The translations under genes and the position numbers were made by a program. A stretch of DNA of 64,000 bases, taken from assembly GCA_030123585.1 (NCBI GenBank), contig CP126120.1, positions 1,737,001-1,801,000 of the forward strand. The letters run 5' to 3'. The notes under the pieces are model-generated. The model was not told the origin of the DNA, did not search any database, and saw nothing but the letters and a program-made list of their open reading frames with translations. The stretch is from Rhodanobacteraceae bacterium (GTDB lineage Bacteria > Pseudomonadota > Gammaproteobacteria > Xanthomonadales > Rhodanobacteraceae). This document shows, one piece after another, positions 1 to 8,280 of this stretch (positions within the stretch are counted from its first letter, which is position 1; every line of letters begins with the position of its first letter).

Positions 1-394
1 CCGGCGGCAAGCGCTCCAGCGCGGCGTGCAGGCTTTGCGCGTCCGCCGCGCGCAACAGCACGGTCTGCGGATCGTCGTGGTCCTCGCCGCCATGGATCGC
101 CTCGTCGAATTCATCGAACTTGCCCGCGGCCGGCGCGTGCGCGCGCTGGGTATAGAACGTATTGCGCACGATCGCCAGCAGCCAGACCCTGGCATCACCG
201 CCGCGGAATCCGCCGAAGAAACGGAACGCGCGCAGCACCGCTTCCTGCACCACATCTTCGGCGTCCGCATCGTTGCGCGCCAGCCAGCGCGCGAGGTTGT
301 ACGCGGCGTCCAGATGCCGCATCACCTCGCGTTCGAAGGCGGCGCCGGTGTCCATGCGGTCAGGCCACGCCAGCGCGGTTGTTCCATCGTCCAT
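1..394 (-). CDS. ECF-type RNA polymerase sigma factor, truncated by the window edge
   Basis: A reverse-strand frame runs from ATG 392-394 to the left edge, 131 codons with no stop, so only the N-terminal two thirds of the protein is present. It reads as sigma70 region 2: a hydrophobic helix leading to LARNDADAEDVVQEA, then RAFRFFGGFRGG and VWLLAIVRNTFYTQ, the part that contacts core polymerase and the -10 element. An acidic linker follows, and region 4 (-35 recognition) lies beyond the window. An alternative start is ATG 353-355. The gene is divergent from a metallophosphoesterase/cupredoxin pair, which may belong to its regulon (inference). The match to the ECF family is clear; the subgroup and any anti-sigma factor cannot be seen. 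Confidence 0.85.
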   Translation of the reverse strand, partial: MDDGTTALAWPDRMDTGAAFEREVMRHLDAAYNLARWLARNDADAEDVVQEAVLRAFRFFGGFRGGDARVWLLAIVRNTFYTQRAHAPAAGKFDEFDEAIHGGEDHDDPQTVLLRAADAQSLHAALERLPP

Positions 395-421
395 CAGGAC
401 AAGACCGGAGTCCCGACGGAT

Positions 422-450
422 TTATTCCCGGCGTCCGCGCGCGGGAATAA
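422..450. repeat. Perfect inverted repeat between the divergent sigma factor and phosphoesterase genes
   Basis: TTATTCCCG at 422-430 and CGGGAATAA at 442-450 are exact reverse complements separated by 11 bases. It lies in the divergent promoter region. It could be a regulator site or a worn REP-type palindrome, since the ATTCCCG/CGGGAAT arms resemble the dispersed repeat found at seven other places in this window. Confidence 0.5.
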
Positions 451-480
451 CGGCGCGCGCACGGCGGTATGACGTTCGGA

Positions 481-499
481 AAGGCGCGCTGCGCGCCTT
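481..499. repeat. GC-rich palindrome just upstream of the phosphoesterase start
   Basis: AAGGCGCGC-T-GCGCGCCTT is a perfect 9-bp-arm palindrome, 23 bases ahead of the ATG at 522 and just before its GAGGA ribosome-binding site. It would form a hairpin in the leader mRNA or act as an operator. No function can be read from the sequence alone. Confidence 0.45.
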
Positions 500-521
500 C
501 CTTCCAACCGAGGACACTCTC

Positions 522-1472
522 ATGCAAGACGATCGTGACGACATCGATCCTGACGACATCCGGCCGGACCGCCGGCGCTTCCTCGAATGTATGGCGTGGG
601 CCGGCGCCGGCACGCTGTGGCTGATGCAGGGCGGCGTCGCGCACGCCGGTGCGCTGCTGAAAGGCGCAACGCAGCAGGACGCCACCTTCGGCTTCGTGCA
701 GATCAGCGACAGCCATATCGGCTTCCACAAGGCGCCGAACCCGGACCCGGTCGCCAGCTTGCGCCAGTCGATCGCGCGGGTCAACGCGCAACCGAAACGG
801 CCCGATTTCGTTGTGCACACGGGCGACCTGTCGCACCTGTCGACACCCGAACAGTTCGACACCGTGGCCGAGTTGCTGAAGGAAGCGAAGACCGGCCACG
901 TGTTCTACATCCCCGGCGAGCACGACGTGATCGGCGACGACGGCAAGGCCTTCTTCGCGCGCTTCGGCGGTGGCGTGGACGGCAACGGCTGGTACAGCTT
1001 CGATCACCACGGCGTGCACTTCGTCGCGCTGGTGAATGTGCGGCACCTGCAGGGCGCCGGGCTCGGCTTCCTGGGCGCCGATCAAATCGATTGGTTGAAA
1101 AAGGATCTCGCCGGGCTCTCCGCCAGCACACCGATCGTGGTGTTCGCGCACATGCCGATGTGGTCGCTGTATCCCGCGTGGGGCTGGGGCACGCAGGACA
1201 GCGCGCAGGCGCTGGCGCTGCTGAAGCGCTTCGGCTCGGTGACGGTGTTGAACGGGCACATCCACCAGATCCAGCAGAAGATCGAAGGCAACGTCACCTT
1301 CCACACCGCGCGTTCGACCGCGTACCCGCAACCCGCGCCCGGCGTGGGTCCCGCGCCCGGTCCGCTCACGAACCTGCCCGCCGGCAAGCTGCACGACTAC
1401 ATCGGCGTGCGCGACGTGCGGCACGTCCGCGGCAGCGGCGCGCTGGCGATCACCGAGCACACGCTCGCCTGA
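522..1472 (+). CDS. Tat-exported calcineurin-like metallophosphoesterase
   Basis: A 316-residue protein with a twin-arginine leader (RRRFLE at residues 17-22, then a hydrophobic stretch ending GGVAHA), so it is probably exported folded to the periplasm. The calcineurin-like metal centre is visible in order: ISDSH (Asp63, His65), HTGDLSH (Asp102), PGEHD where most relatives have GNHD, FAHMP, and GHIH. This predicts hydrolysis of phosphomono- or phosphodiesters with a dinuclear metal; the substrate is unknown. The start at 522 is chosen because the Tat leader and a GAGGA site lie directly there; the frame is open further upstream but has no leader. The cupredoxin gene follows after 29 bases, so the two are probably one transcript. 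Confidence 0.85.
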   Translation: MQDDRDDIDPDDIRPDRRRFLECMAWAGAGTLWLMQGGVAHAGALLKGATQQDATFGFVQISDSHIGFHKAPNPDPVASLRQSIARVNAQPKRPDFVVHTGDLSHLSTPEQFDTVAELLKEAKTGHVFYIPGEHDVIGDDGKAFFARFGGGVDGNGWYSFDHHGVHFVALVNVRHLQGAGLGFLGADQIDWLKKDLAGLSASTPIVVFAHMPMWSLYPAWGWGTQDSAQALALLKRFGSVTVLNGHIHQIQQKIEGNVTFHTARSTAYPQPAPGVGPAPGPLTNLPAGKLHDYIGVRDVRHVRGSGALAITEHTLA

Positions 1473-1501
1473 ATCTTTCCATTCCCACAACAGGAGTTCG
1501 C

Positions 1502-1840
1502 ATGCAAAGGCTTTTCGTCACCGCCGCATTGCTGCTGGCGGCTTGCGCGGCGCACGCCGCATCACCGGCCACCGCAGCCAAACCGGCAAACGGGTACCAG
1601 GTCTCCATCACGATGTTCAAATTCCAGCCCGCGAAGCTGGAGGTGCCGGCCGGCACTACCGTGACCTGGACCAACCACGACGAGGAACCGCACACCGTCA
1701 CCAGCGCGGGCAATGGTTTCAAATCCTCGGGCGCGCTCGACACCGACGATCACTACAGCGCGGTGTTCACCAAGCCCGGCACGTATGCGTACTACTGCTC
1801 GATCCATCCGCAGATGACCGCGACGATCGTGGTGCGTTGA
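1502..1840 (+). CDS. Small exported cupredoxin (plastocyanin/amicyanin type)
   Basis: A 112-residue protein starting at an ATG preceded by AGGAG. The leader MQRLFVTAALLLAACAAHA allows cleavage after AHA; LAAC could also serve as a lipobox. The mature part is one cupredoxin fold with all type-1 copper ligands visible: His in EEPHTVTS and Cys, His and Met in CSIHPQM near the C-terminus. It is therefore a predicted periplasmic single-electron carrier or copper-binding protein. It sits directly behind the Tat metallophosphoesterase and may be co-transcribed with it. Its redox partner cannot be identified here. Confidence 0.88.
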   Translation: MQRLFVTAALLLAACAAHAASPATAAKPANGYQVSITMFKFQPAKLEVPAGTTVTWTNHDEEPHTVTSAGNGFKSSGALDTDDHYSAVFTKPGTYAYYCSIHPQMTATIVVR

Positions 1841-1866
1841 ACCCGGGACGTTCCGGCCGCGGGGAT

Positions 1867-1960
1867 GTAGGTTGGTGGTGAGCCAGGCTTCACCCGGCGA
1901 ACCCCAACAGGACGTCGCTCGCAACGTTGGGGTTCGCGCAGGACGCTCACCCCAACCTAC
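1867..1960. repeat. Nested double inverted repeat between convergent genes
   Basis: The outer arms 1867-1883 and 1945-1960 pair over about 16 bp (GTAGGTTGG ... CCAACCTAC, with one bulge). Inside them 1899-1909 (CGAACCCCAAC) pairs perfectly with 1926-1936. The result is a stem with a second stem inside it, lying between the cupredoxin stop and the RND permease stop. It resembles a REP/MITE-like intergenic element and may also terminate both convergent transcripts. No ORF is inside. Confidence 0.7.
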
Positions 1961-1978
1961 CGGATGACGACGCGCGCA

Positions 1979-4900
1979 TCAGTGCGGCTGCGGTTCCGGC
2001 GGCGGCAACGACTCGAGGTCGTCGTCGGAGCCCGCGTGCTCGGCCTTGTGGGTTTCGCCGATCACCAGGTACACCGCCGGCACCACGAACAGCGTGAACA
2101 GCGTGCCGATCGACAAGCCGGTGAAGATCACCAGGCCCATGTCGTGCCGGCCGGCCGCGCCCGCGCCGCCCGCGAACACCAGCGGCACCACGCCCAGCAC
2201 CATCGCCAGCGTGGTCATGAGGATCGGACGCAGTCGCACCGCCGCGGCTTCCTCGATGGCTTCGCGCTTGCCCAGGCCGTGCTCGCGCTGCAACTGGTTG
2301 GCGAACTCCACCATCAGGATGCCGTGCTTGCTGATCAGGCCGACCAGCGTCACCAGGCCCACCTGGGTGTAGATGTTGAGCGTGGAGAAGCCGAGGTTGA
2401 TGAAGAACAGCGCGCCGAATGTCGCCATCGGCACCGCCACCAGGATCACCAGCGGATCGCGGAAGCTCTCGAACTGCGCCGACAGCGCCAGGAACACGAT
2501 GATGATCGCGAACATCAGCGTGAACACGAAACCGCCCGATTCCTGGATGAACTGGCGCGACTGGCCGGCATAGTCCGCGGTGTAACCCGTGGGCGCCACC
2601 TGCTTCAACGTGTCCTGCATGAAGGTGATCGCCTGGCCCAGCGACACGCTGGGCGTGATCACGCCCGAAATCGTGGCCGAGTTCAACTGCTGGAAGTGGT
2701 TGATCGATTCCGGCACGGTCTGGTACGTCAGGTGCGCCACGGTCGAGGCCGGGATCATCCCGCCCGACGGCGTCTTGATGTAGTAGTTGTCGAGCTGCGC
2801 CGGGTTCAGGCGATCCACCTGCGCGACCTGCGAGATCACGCGGTACGCGCGCCCGGAGATCGAGAAGTAGTTGACGTAGTTGCCGCCCAGCGCCGCCGAC
2901 AGCGCGGCGCCCACGCTCTGCTGCGTCATGCCCAGCGCCGCGACCTTGTCGCGGTCCAGCGTCACGGTCGCCTGCGGCTGGTCGATCTTCAGGTCGGAGT
3001 CGACGAAGAAGAACATGCCCGACGCCTGCGCCTTCGCCAGCACCTGATGCGCGACGTCGTTCAGGTTCTGCAGCGGCTCGGTGGTCTTGATCACGAACTG
3101 CACCGGCAGGCCGAACGCACCCGGCAGCGAGGGGAACTGGAACACCGCCATGCGCGCGCCCGCAATGCTGTCGAGCTTGGGCTGGATGGCCTGCTGGATT
3201 TCGGTGGCGCTGCGGCTGCGGTCACCCCAGGGCTTCAGCATGATGCCCGAGAAGCCCTGGTTCACCGCGCCCATGCCGGTGAACTGGAAGATGTGGGTGT
3301 ATTCCGGCAGCGACTTGGCGATGTCGAACACCTGCTTCGTGTACAGCCCCATCTGCGTGATGGTGGCGTTGGGCGGACCCTGGGTCTGCGCCAGCACGAT
3401 GCCCTGGTCTTCCTGCGGCGCCAGTTCCGACTTGGCCGTCTTGAACAGGTACGCGTTGCCCGCGAGGATCAGCGCGCCGAACACGATCGCCACGACCCAG
3501 GTGTCGAGCGAGGAATGGAGCATGCGCAGGTAGCGGTCGCGCACGTAGTTCGAAACCTTGTCGATGCGCTTGACGAACGGCTTCTCGTGGTCGGATTCGC
3601 GCAGCACCTTCGAGCACAGCATCGGCGACAGTGTCAGCGCGATGATCGCCGAGATCACCACCGCGCCCGCCAGCGTGAACGCGAACTCGGTGAACAGCGC
3701 GCCGGTCAGGCCGCCCTGGAAACCGACCGGCACGTACACCGCGATCAGCACGATGGTCATCGCGATGATCGGCGTCGCCAGTTCGCGCGCGGCCAGCAGC
3801 GCCGCCTTGAACGGCGAGTGCGCGTCCTTCATGTGGCGGTCGACGTTCTCGACGATGATGATTGCGTCGTCCACCACCAGGCCGATCGCCAGCACCAATG
3901 CCAACAGGGTCAGCAGGTTGATCGAATAACCCAGCACCAGCATCACCAGGAACGCGCCGATCAGCGACAGCGGCATCGCCAGCAGCGGGATCAGCAGCGA
4001 ACGCAGGGTGCCCAGGAACAGGAAGATCACGACGGCCACGATGATCAGCGTCTCGACCAGCGTCTGCACCACCTCGCTGATCGATGCGCGGATGAAGTCG
4101 GTGCCGTCGTAGGCGATCCTGCCCGACAACCCGGCCGGCAATTGCGACTGGATCTGCGGGAACAGCTTGCGCACGCGCGCGATCACGTCCAGCACGTTGG
4201 CGTCGGGCGCGGCCTTGATGCCGATCGCCACGGTGTGCTGGCCGTCGAACGAGAACTCGGTGTTGTAGTCCTCGGCGCCCAACGTGACGTCGGCCACGTC
4301 CTTGAGGCGCACCACGTTGGCGCCGTCGGCCTTCACCACCAGGTTGTTGAATTCATCGACCGTGTGCAGGTCGGTGGCCGCGGTCAGGTTGACGCTGACC
4401 ATCTGGCCCTTGGTGGTGCCGATGGCCGAGAGATAGTTGTTGGCGGCCAGCGCGGCGTTGACGTCGCTGGCGGTGACGCCGTGCGCGGCCATCTTCACGG
4501 GATTCAGCCACGCGCGCAGCGCGAAGGTGCGCGCGCCGATGATCTCGGCGCTCTGCACGCCGTCCACCGCGCTCAACTGCGGCTGCACCACGCGGGTCAG
4601 GTAATCGGTGATCTTGTTGGAGGGCAGTTCCTTCGACGAGAAGCCCAGGTACATCGAGGCGACCTGCTCGCCCGTCTGCAAGGTGATCACGGGCTGCTGC
4701 GCGGCCTGCGGCAACTGGTTCTTCACCGAGTTGACCAGCGAGGAAATCTCGGTGAGCGCCTTGTTGCCGTCGTAGTTGAGGCGCAGCGTCGCGGTGATCA
4801 GCGACACGCCCGGCGTCGACGACGAGGTCATGTAGTCGATGCCCTGCGCCTGCGCGATCGCCTGTTCCAGCGGCTGGGTGATGAAGCCGGCCATGGTTTG

Positions 4901-5068
4901 CGAATCCGCGCCGAAGTACACGGTCTGCACCGTGATGGTGGCGCTCTCGGTCTTCGGATACTGGCGGATCGGCAGCGACGTCACCGCGCGCAGGCCCAGC
5001 ACCAGGATCAGCAGGCTGACCGTGGCGGCGAGGACCGGGCGCTTGATGAAGAGATCGGTGAATTTCAT
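1979..5068 (-). CDS. RND (HAE1) multidrug efflux permease
   Basis: A 1029-residue inner-membrane proton/drug antiporter of the AcrB/MexB type. Its N-terminus MKFTDLFIKRPVLA is typical of the family. The proton-relay pair in TM4 is present as LVVDDAIIIVENVDRH (Asp400, Asp401), with the late motifs KHGILMVEFANQL and RLRPILMTTLAMVLG. Full length is normal (about 1030-1050). The ATG at 5068 is chosen over one 11 codons upstream because it matches the family start. It is the last gene of the operon outer-membrane factor, adaptor, permease, 161 bases after the adaptor; that gap holds a REP-like palindrome. The substrate range cannot be told from the sequence. Confidence 0.95.
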   Translation of the reverse strand: MKFTDLFIKRPVLAATVSLLILVLGLRAVTSLPIRQYPKTESATITVQTVYFGADSQTMAGFITQPLEQAIAQAQGIDYMTSSSTPGVSLITATLRLNYDGNKALTEISSLVNSVKNQLPQAAQQPVITLQTGEQVASMYLGFSSKELPSNKITDYLTRVVQPQLSAVDGVQSAEIIGARTFALRAWLNPVKMAAHGVTASDVNAALAANNYLSAIGTTKGQMVSVNLTAATDLHTVDEFNNLVVKADGANVVRLKDVADVTLGAEDYNTEFSFDGQHTVAIGIKAAPDANVLDVIARVRKLFPQIQSQLPAGLSGRIAYDGTDFIRASISEVVQTLVETLIIVAVVIFLFLGTLRSLLIPLLAMPLSLIGAFLVMLVLGYSINLLTLLALVLAIGLVVDDAIIIVENVDRHMKDAHSPFKAALLAARELATPIIAMTIVLIAVYVPVGFQGGLTGALFTEFAFTLAGAVVISAIIALTLSPMLCSKVLRESDHEKPFVKRIDKVSNYVRDRYLRMLHSSLDTWVVAIVFGALILAGNAYLFKTAKSELAPQEDQGIVLAQTQGPPNATITQMGLYTKQVFDIAKSLPEYTHIFQFTGMGAVNQGFSGIMLKPWGDRSRSATEIQQAIQPKLDSIAGARMAVFQFPSLPGAFGLPVQFVIKTTEPLQNLNDVAHQVLAKAQASGMFFFVDSDLKIDQPQATVTLDRDKVAALGMTQQSVGAALSAALGGNYVNYFSISGRAYRVISQVAQVDRLNPAQLDNYYIKTPSGGMIPASTVAHLTYQTVPESINHFQQLNSATISGVITPSVSLGQAITFMQDTLKQVAPTGYTADYAGQSRQFIQESGGFVFTLMFAIIIVFLALSAQFESFRDPLVILVAVPMATFGALFFINLGFSTLNIYTQVGLVTLVGLISKHGILMVEFANQLQREHGLGKREAIEEAAAVRLRPILMTTLAMVLGVVPLVFAGGAGAAGRHDMGLVIFTGLSIGTLFTLFVVPAVYLVIGETHKAEHAGSDDDLESLPPPEPQPH

Positions 5069-5111
5069 GCGGGAGCCTGCTGAAAAATTTCTGGACGGCA
5101 ACTTTCCCTGT

Positions 5112-5220
5112 CGTCATTCCGGGGCCATCGCCGGATCCATCGGCGATGGAACCCGGAATCCGCTTCCGCTTTCCAAATGCGGATTCCGGATCGCGGCTGC
5201 GCGCCGCGTCCGGAATGACG
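5112..5220. repeat. REP-like intergenic palindrome, copy 1
   Basis: The element is bounded by CGTCATTCCGG at the left and CCGGAATGACG at the right, exact reverse complements, with further internal arms (GAACCCGGAATCCG / CGGATTCCGGATCG). It separates adaptor and permease genes within one operon. The same ends recur at 10880, 30881, 37234 and 44066, and as single arms at 29726 and 30074. Confidence 0.75.
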
Positions 5221-5229
5221 AACTGTGCG

Positions 5230-6444
5230 CTACTGTTCCACCGGATGCGGATTCGGGCTGAACGCGGGTTGCACCTTGTTGTTGATGTTCACCGGCGTGC
5301 CGTTGCGCAGCTTCAACTGGCCGCTGGTGACGACCACGTCGCCCGCCTTGATGCCGGTGAGCACCGCGATCTGGTCGCCGCGCGTGGGTCCCACGGTCAC
5401 CACCACCTGCTCCACGTAGTGGTCCGGTGCGTTCTTGTCCTTCGCGGCAGGCGCAGACGCCTTGGCCGGCTTGCCGTCTTCGCCCGATGCCGGCGGCTGG
5501 CCCTCGTGCACCACGAACACCGTGTCGCCGTAGGGCGCGTACGAGATCGCGGTCTGCGGCAGCGTCAGGTAGCGCTGCTGGCTGCCCGAATCCACCGCGA
5601 CCCTGGTGAACATGCCGGGCATCAGCAGCTTGTCCGGATTCGCCACGGTCGCCTCGACGCCGACGTTGCGCGTCGAGAGATCGACCTTGGGATCGGTCGC
5701 GCTGACCTCGCCCGAAAACGTCCTGCCCTTGAAGGCATCGGCGCTCACTTCGACCTTGCCGCCGGTGCGCAGCATGGCCAGCGAGGACTGCGGCACGGTG
5801 AAATCGACGTACACCGGGTCGAGCTGCTGCAACGTGACGACCGCGGTGCCCGCGCTGATGTACTGGCCCGCATTCGCGGTGATGATGCCGACGCGGCCGT
5901 CGAACGGCGCGCGCAGGGTCTTCTTGGCGACCAGCGCGGCCTGCGCGTCGGCCTGCGCGCGCGCGCTCTTCAGGTTGGCCATGTCGGTGTCGTACTGCGC
6001 CTTGCTGATCGCCTGCACCGCGAGCTGCTGCTTCGAACGCTGCGCGGTCAGGGCGGCCAGTTGCGCGGCGGCCTGCAGCGAGGCCAGCGTGGCGCGGTCC
6101 TGGTCATCCACCAGCTTGACCAGCACCTGGCCCTTCTTGACGTCGGCGCCGGATTTCACGTCCACGCTCTCGACCAGCCCGGCGACGTCGAACGCGAGGT
6201 CGCTGCCGTGCACCGCGCGCACGTTGCCGACCGCCTCGACGTGCGGCTGCCAATCCTGGTACTCGGCGGTCATGGTGCTGACCGTCTGCGGCGGGTTGGC
6301 CATGGACTTCATGAATTTGCCGATCATGATGCCCTTGAAGGTGTTGAAGGCGATCAGCAAGCCGAACAGCACCGCCACCGCGACGATCACGATGATCAGG
6401 CGCTTGCGCTGCTTGGGCCGCGCGGAGGATGCGTATGCGTTCAT
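5230..6444 (-). CDS. RND efflux periplasmic adaptor (membrane fusion protein)
   Basis: A 404-residue adaptor. A basic N-terminus (ARPKQRKR) is followed by one membrane anchor at about residues 15-34, then the usual lipoyl-like half (VAGLVESVDVKSGADVKKGQ), an alpha-helical hairpin, the second lipoyl half (KKTLRAPFDGRVGI) and beta-barrel and membrane-proximal domains. It bridges the inner-membrane RND pump and the outer-membrane channel. It starts 5 bases after the stop of the outer-membrane factor gene, so the pair is almost certainly co-translated. There is no lipobox; the anchor is an uncleaved helix. Residues 330-345 hold a short Ala/Lys-rich insertion. Confidence 0.93.
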   Translation of the reverse strand: MNAYASSARPKQRKRLIIVIVAVAVLFGLLIAFNTFKGIMIGKFMKSMANPPQTVSTMTAEYQDWQPHVEAVGNVRAVHGSDLAFDVAGLVESVDVKSGADVKKGQVLVKLVDDQDRATLASLQAAAQLAALTAQRSKQQLAVQAISKAQYDTDMANLKSARAQADAQAALVAKKTLRAPFDGRVGIITANAGQYISAGTAVVTLQQLDPVYVDFTVPQSSLAMLRTGGKVEVSADAFKGRTFSGEVSATDPKVDLSTRNVGVEATVANPDKLLMPGMFTRVAVDSGSQQRYLTLPQTAISYAPYGDTVFVVHEGQPPASGEDGKPAKASAPAAKDKNAPDHYVEQVVVTVGPTRGDQIAVLTGIKAGDVVVTSGQLKLRNGTPVNINNKVQPAFSPNPHPVEQ

Positions 6445-6449
6445 GGGTG

Positions 6450-7958
6450 TCAGTGCTTCGATGCGTGTTGAGCTTCGGAGAGTTGCGCGGAGCCTTGCCA
6501 GCCGCCGCCGAGCGCGGCATACAGCGCGGCGGTGTCGGCGAGGCGCGCGGCGCGCGCGGCGATTTCGGCGATGCGGGCCTGCTGGTACTGGCGTTCGGCG
6601 GACAGCAGGGTCAGGTAGTCGACGGCGCCGACGCGATATTGCGCGCGCGTCAGCGACAGCAACTTGGCCGCATCGCGCTCGGAGATGCTCTGCGCGCGCA
6701 GCGACTGCGCGTCGTAATCGAGCGCCTGCAGCGAGTCGGCCACGTTCTGGAACGCGACCAGCACGGTCTGCTGCCAGTCGGCCAGCGCCGCGTCCATGCC
6801 CGCTTCGGCCGCACGCTTCTGGTGCAGCAACTGGCCGCCGTGGAACAGCGGCTGCAGCAGTCCCAGTCCGATCGACCAGCCGCCGCTGCCGGCGGCGAAC
6901 AGGCCGGACGTGGTGAGCGCTTCGCTGGTGAGGCTGCCGTTCAAGCTGAGCCTGGGCAGCATGTCGGCGGTGGCGACGCCGACCGCGGCGGTGGCCGCGT
7001 GCAGTTGCGCCGACGCCGCGCGGATGTCGGGGCGCTGCGCGACTACGGTGGACGGCAGGCTGACCGGAATGTCGGCGGGCAGCGTGACGTCGGCCAGCGT
7101 CACCGGCTGCAGTTTCAGTTGCGCAGGCGTGACGCCGAGATACGTCGCGAGCTGGTTCTGCGTGGCCGAGAGCTGCTTCTCCAGCGGCGGCAGCGTGGCT
7201 TCGGTTGCGGCCAGTTGCGAGCGCACCGCCAGCGTGTCGGACAGCGACTTCGCGCCGATCGCCTGCTGCTTCTGCGCGATGTCGAGTTCCTGCTTCAGCG
7301 AATCGACGATCTGGTGCGTCGCGGCGACCTGTTCGCGCAAGGACGCTTCCTGCAACGAAGCGGTGACGACGTTCGCGGCCAGCGTCAGGTAGGTCGCGTC
7401 GAGCTGCGCGCGGCTGACATCGGCCTGTGCCTGCTGCGCCTCGATGCCGCGGCGCACGCCGCCGAAGATGTCAAACACATAGCCGACGCTGACGCCCGCG
7501 TTATAGACGGTGTACGGCCCGAGCGCCTTGCCGGTGCCGCTCTGGATGCCGGATTCCTTGGCGCGCGTCGCGCCCACGTTCGCATCCAGCGACGGGAACA
7601 GGCTGCCGCGCGCGGCCTTCGCGGTTTCCTCGGCCTGGCGCAGCGCGGCTTCGGCCGCATTGATCGACGGACTGTGCGCGAATGCCTGCTGCACGCGGCG
7701 ATCCAGTTCGGCGTTGCCGAACGTGGTCCACCAGCGTTGCGGCACGTTTTCGCCGGCGAGGAAGCGCTGCGCGTCGCCGCCCGCGGTGTTGGCAGACATC
7801 GTGGACGATGGCAGCGGCGCCGCGGTGTAGCGATCGACGGCGGGCGCGGCCGGCTCGCGGAAATTCGGTCCGACCGCGCAGCCGGCGAGCGTGAAAATCG
7901 CCACCGTCAACGCGGCCCGCCGGGTCGCGGACTTCAATGGATTCATGGGGTACGTCAT
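6450..7958 (-). CDS. Outer-membrane efflux channel lipoprotein (OprM/NodT family)
   Basis: A 502-residue TolC-like outer-membrane factor. The leader ends in TLAGC, a lipobox with Cys27 as the lipidated residue, followed by AVGPNFREP, the usual start of mature OprM-type proteins. Two repeated helical halves follow, as expected for this family. It is the first gene of the efflux operon, with a sigma70 promoter and a palindromic operator 63-100 bases upstream. An ATG four codons later (7946) is a possible start; neither has a good Shine-Dalgarno. It forms the trimeric exit duct for the adaptor and permease encoded next. Confidence 0.93.
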   Translation of the reverse strand: MTYPMNPLKSATRRAALTVAIFTLAGCAVGPNFREPAAPAVDRYTAAPLPSSTMSANTAGGDAQRFLAGENVPQRWWTTFGNAELDRRVQQAFAHSPSINAAEAALRQAEETAKAARGSLFPSLDANVGATRAKESGIQSGTGKALGPYTVYNAGVSVGYVFDIFGGVRRGIEAQQAQADVSRAQLDATYLTLAANVVTASLQEASLREQVAATHQIVDSLKQELDIAQKQQAIGAKSLSDTLAVRSQLAATEATLPPLEKQLSATQNQLATYLGVTPAQLKLQPVTLADVTLPADIPVSLPSTVVAQRPDIRAASAQLHAATAAVGVATADMLPRLSLNGSLTSEALTTSGLFAAGSGGWSIGLGLLQPLFHGGQLLHQKRAAEAGMDAALADWQQTVLVAFQNVADSLQALDYDAQSLRAQSISERDAAKLLSLTRAQYRVGAVDYLTLLSAERQYQQARIAEIAARAARLADTAALYAALGGGWQGSAQLSEAQHASKH

Positions 7959-8020
7959 TCAGGCGGGAAAGCGGTCTGAAGCGTTCTGGAAGGAGCCTTG
8001 AAGGCCGTTCATATAACTGA

Positions 8021-8030
8021 ACTGATCAGT
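8021..8030. promoter_or_regulatory. Palindromic operator at the efflux operon start site
   Basis: ACTGATCAGT is a perfect 10-bp palindrome placed directly downstream of the -10 element, with an extra ACTGA half-site at 8016-8020. This position would block initiation. TetR-family repressors commonly control RND operons from such sites (known for the family), but no repressor gene is adjacent here. Confidence 0.6.
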
Positions 8031-8059
8031 ATTGTATTTGTGCCGGTCTTGCAATGCAA
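8031..8059 (-). promoter_or_regulatory. Sigma70 promoter of the RND efflux operon
   Basis: Read on the reverse strand: -35 TTGCAT (8054-8059), a 17-base spacer, and -10 TACAAT (8031-8036). Transcription would start near 8024, about 65 bases before the outer-membrane factor start. It overlaps the ACTGATCAGT operator at its downstream end. Confidence 0.7.
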
Positions 8060-8280
8060 CATTTTTCGCGGGTGCGTGACCGTTGCATGACATCGACTCG
8101 AGGGCGCTGCGTGCCGCGGCATCGCAATCGGCACGCGCTGAGGGCAGACGGATGTATTTCAAACGAAATCGGGTGCGGGCGGTAGAGTCGGAAGTCGTGC
8201 TTTTCGACATGACAGTCGTCAGGTGGAAGCGATCCATTGCTTCAACGACGAACGACCGCGCACGATTTCGACAGACCTCG
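8060..8280. other. Intergenic stretch between zapE and the efflux promoter
   Basis: About 220 bases, part of a 322-base gap. No convincing gene on either strand; short open frames here have no family match or ribosome-binding site. A small inverted repeat ATTTC-AAAC-GAAAT lies near 8157-8170. Nothing else recognisable. Confidence 0.5.

Noticed and set aside
1964..5083. Uninterrupted plus-strand frame of over 1000 codons opposite the RND permease
   Set aside because: Composition is extreme (Arg, His, Gln) with no family motif; it is the antisense shadow of a high-GC gene. The same applies to long frames at 44026-47766 and 60342-63494.
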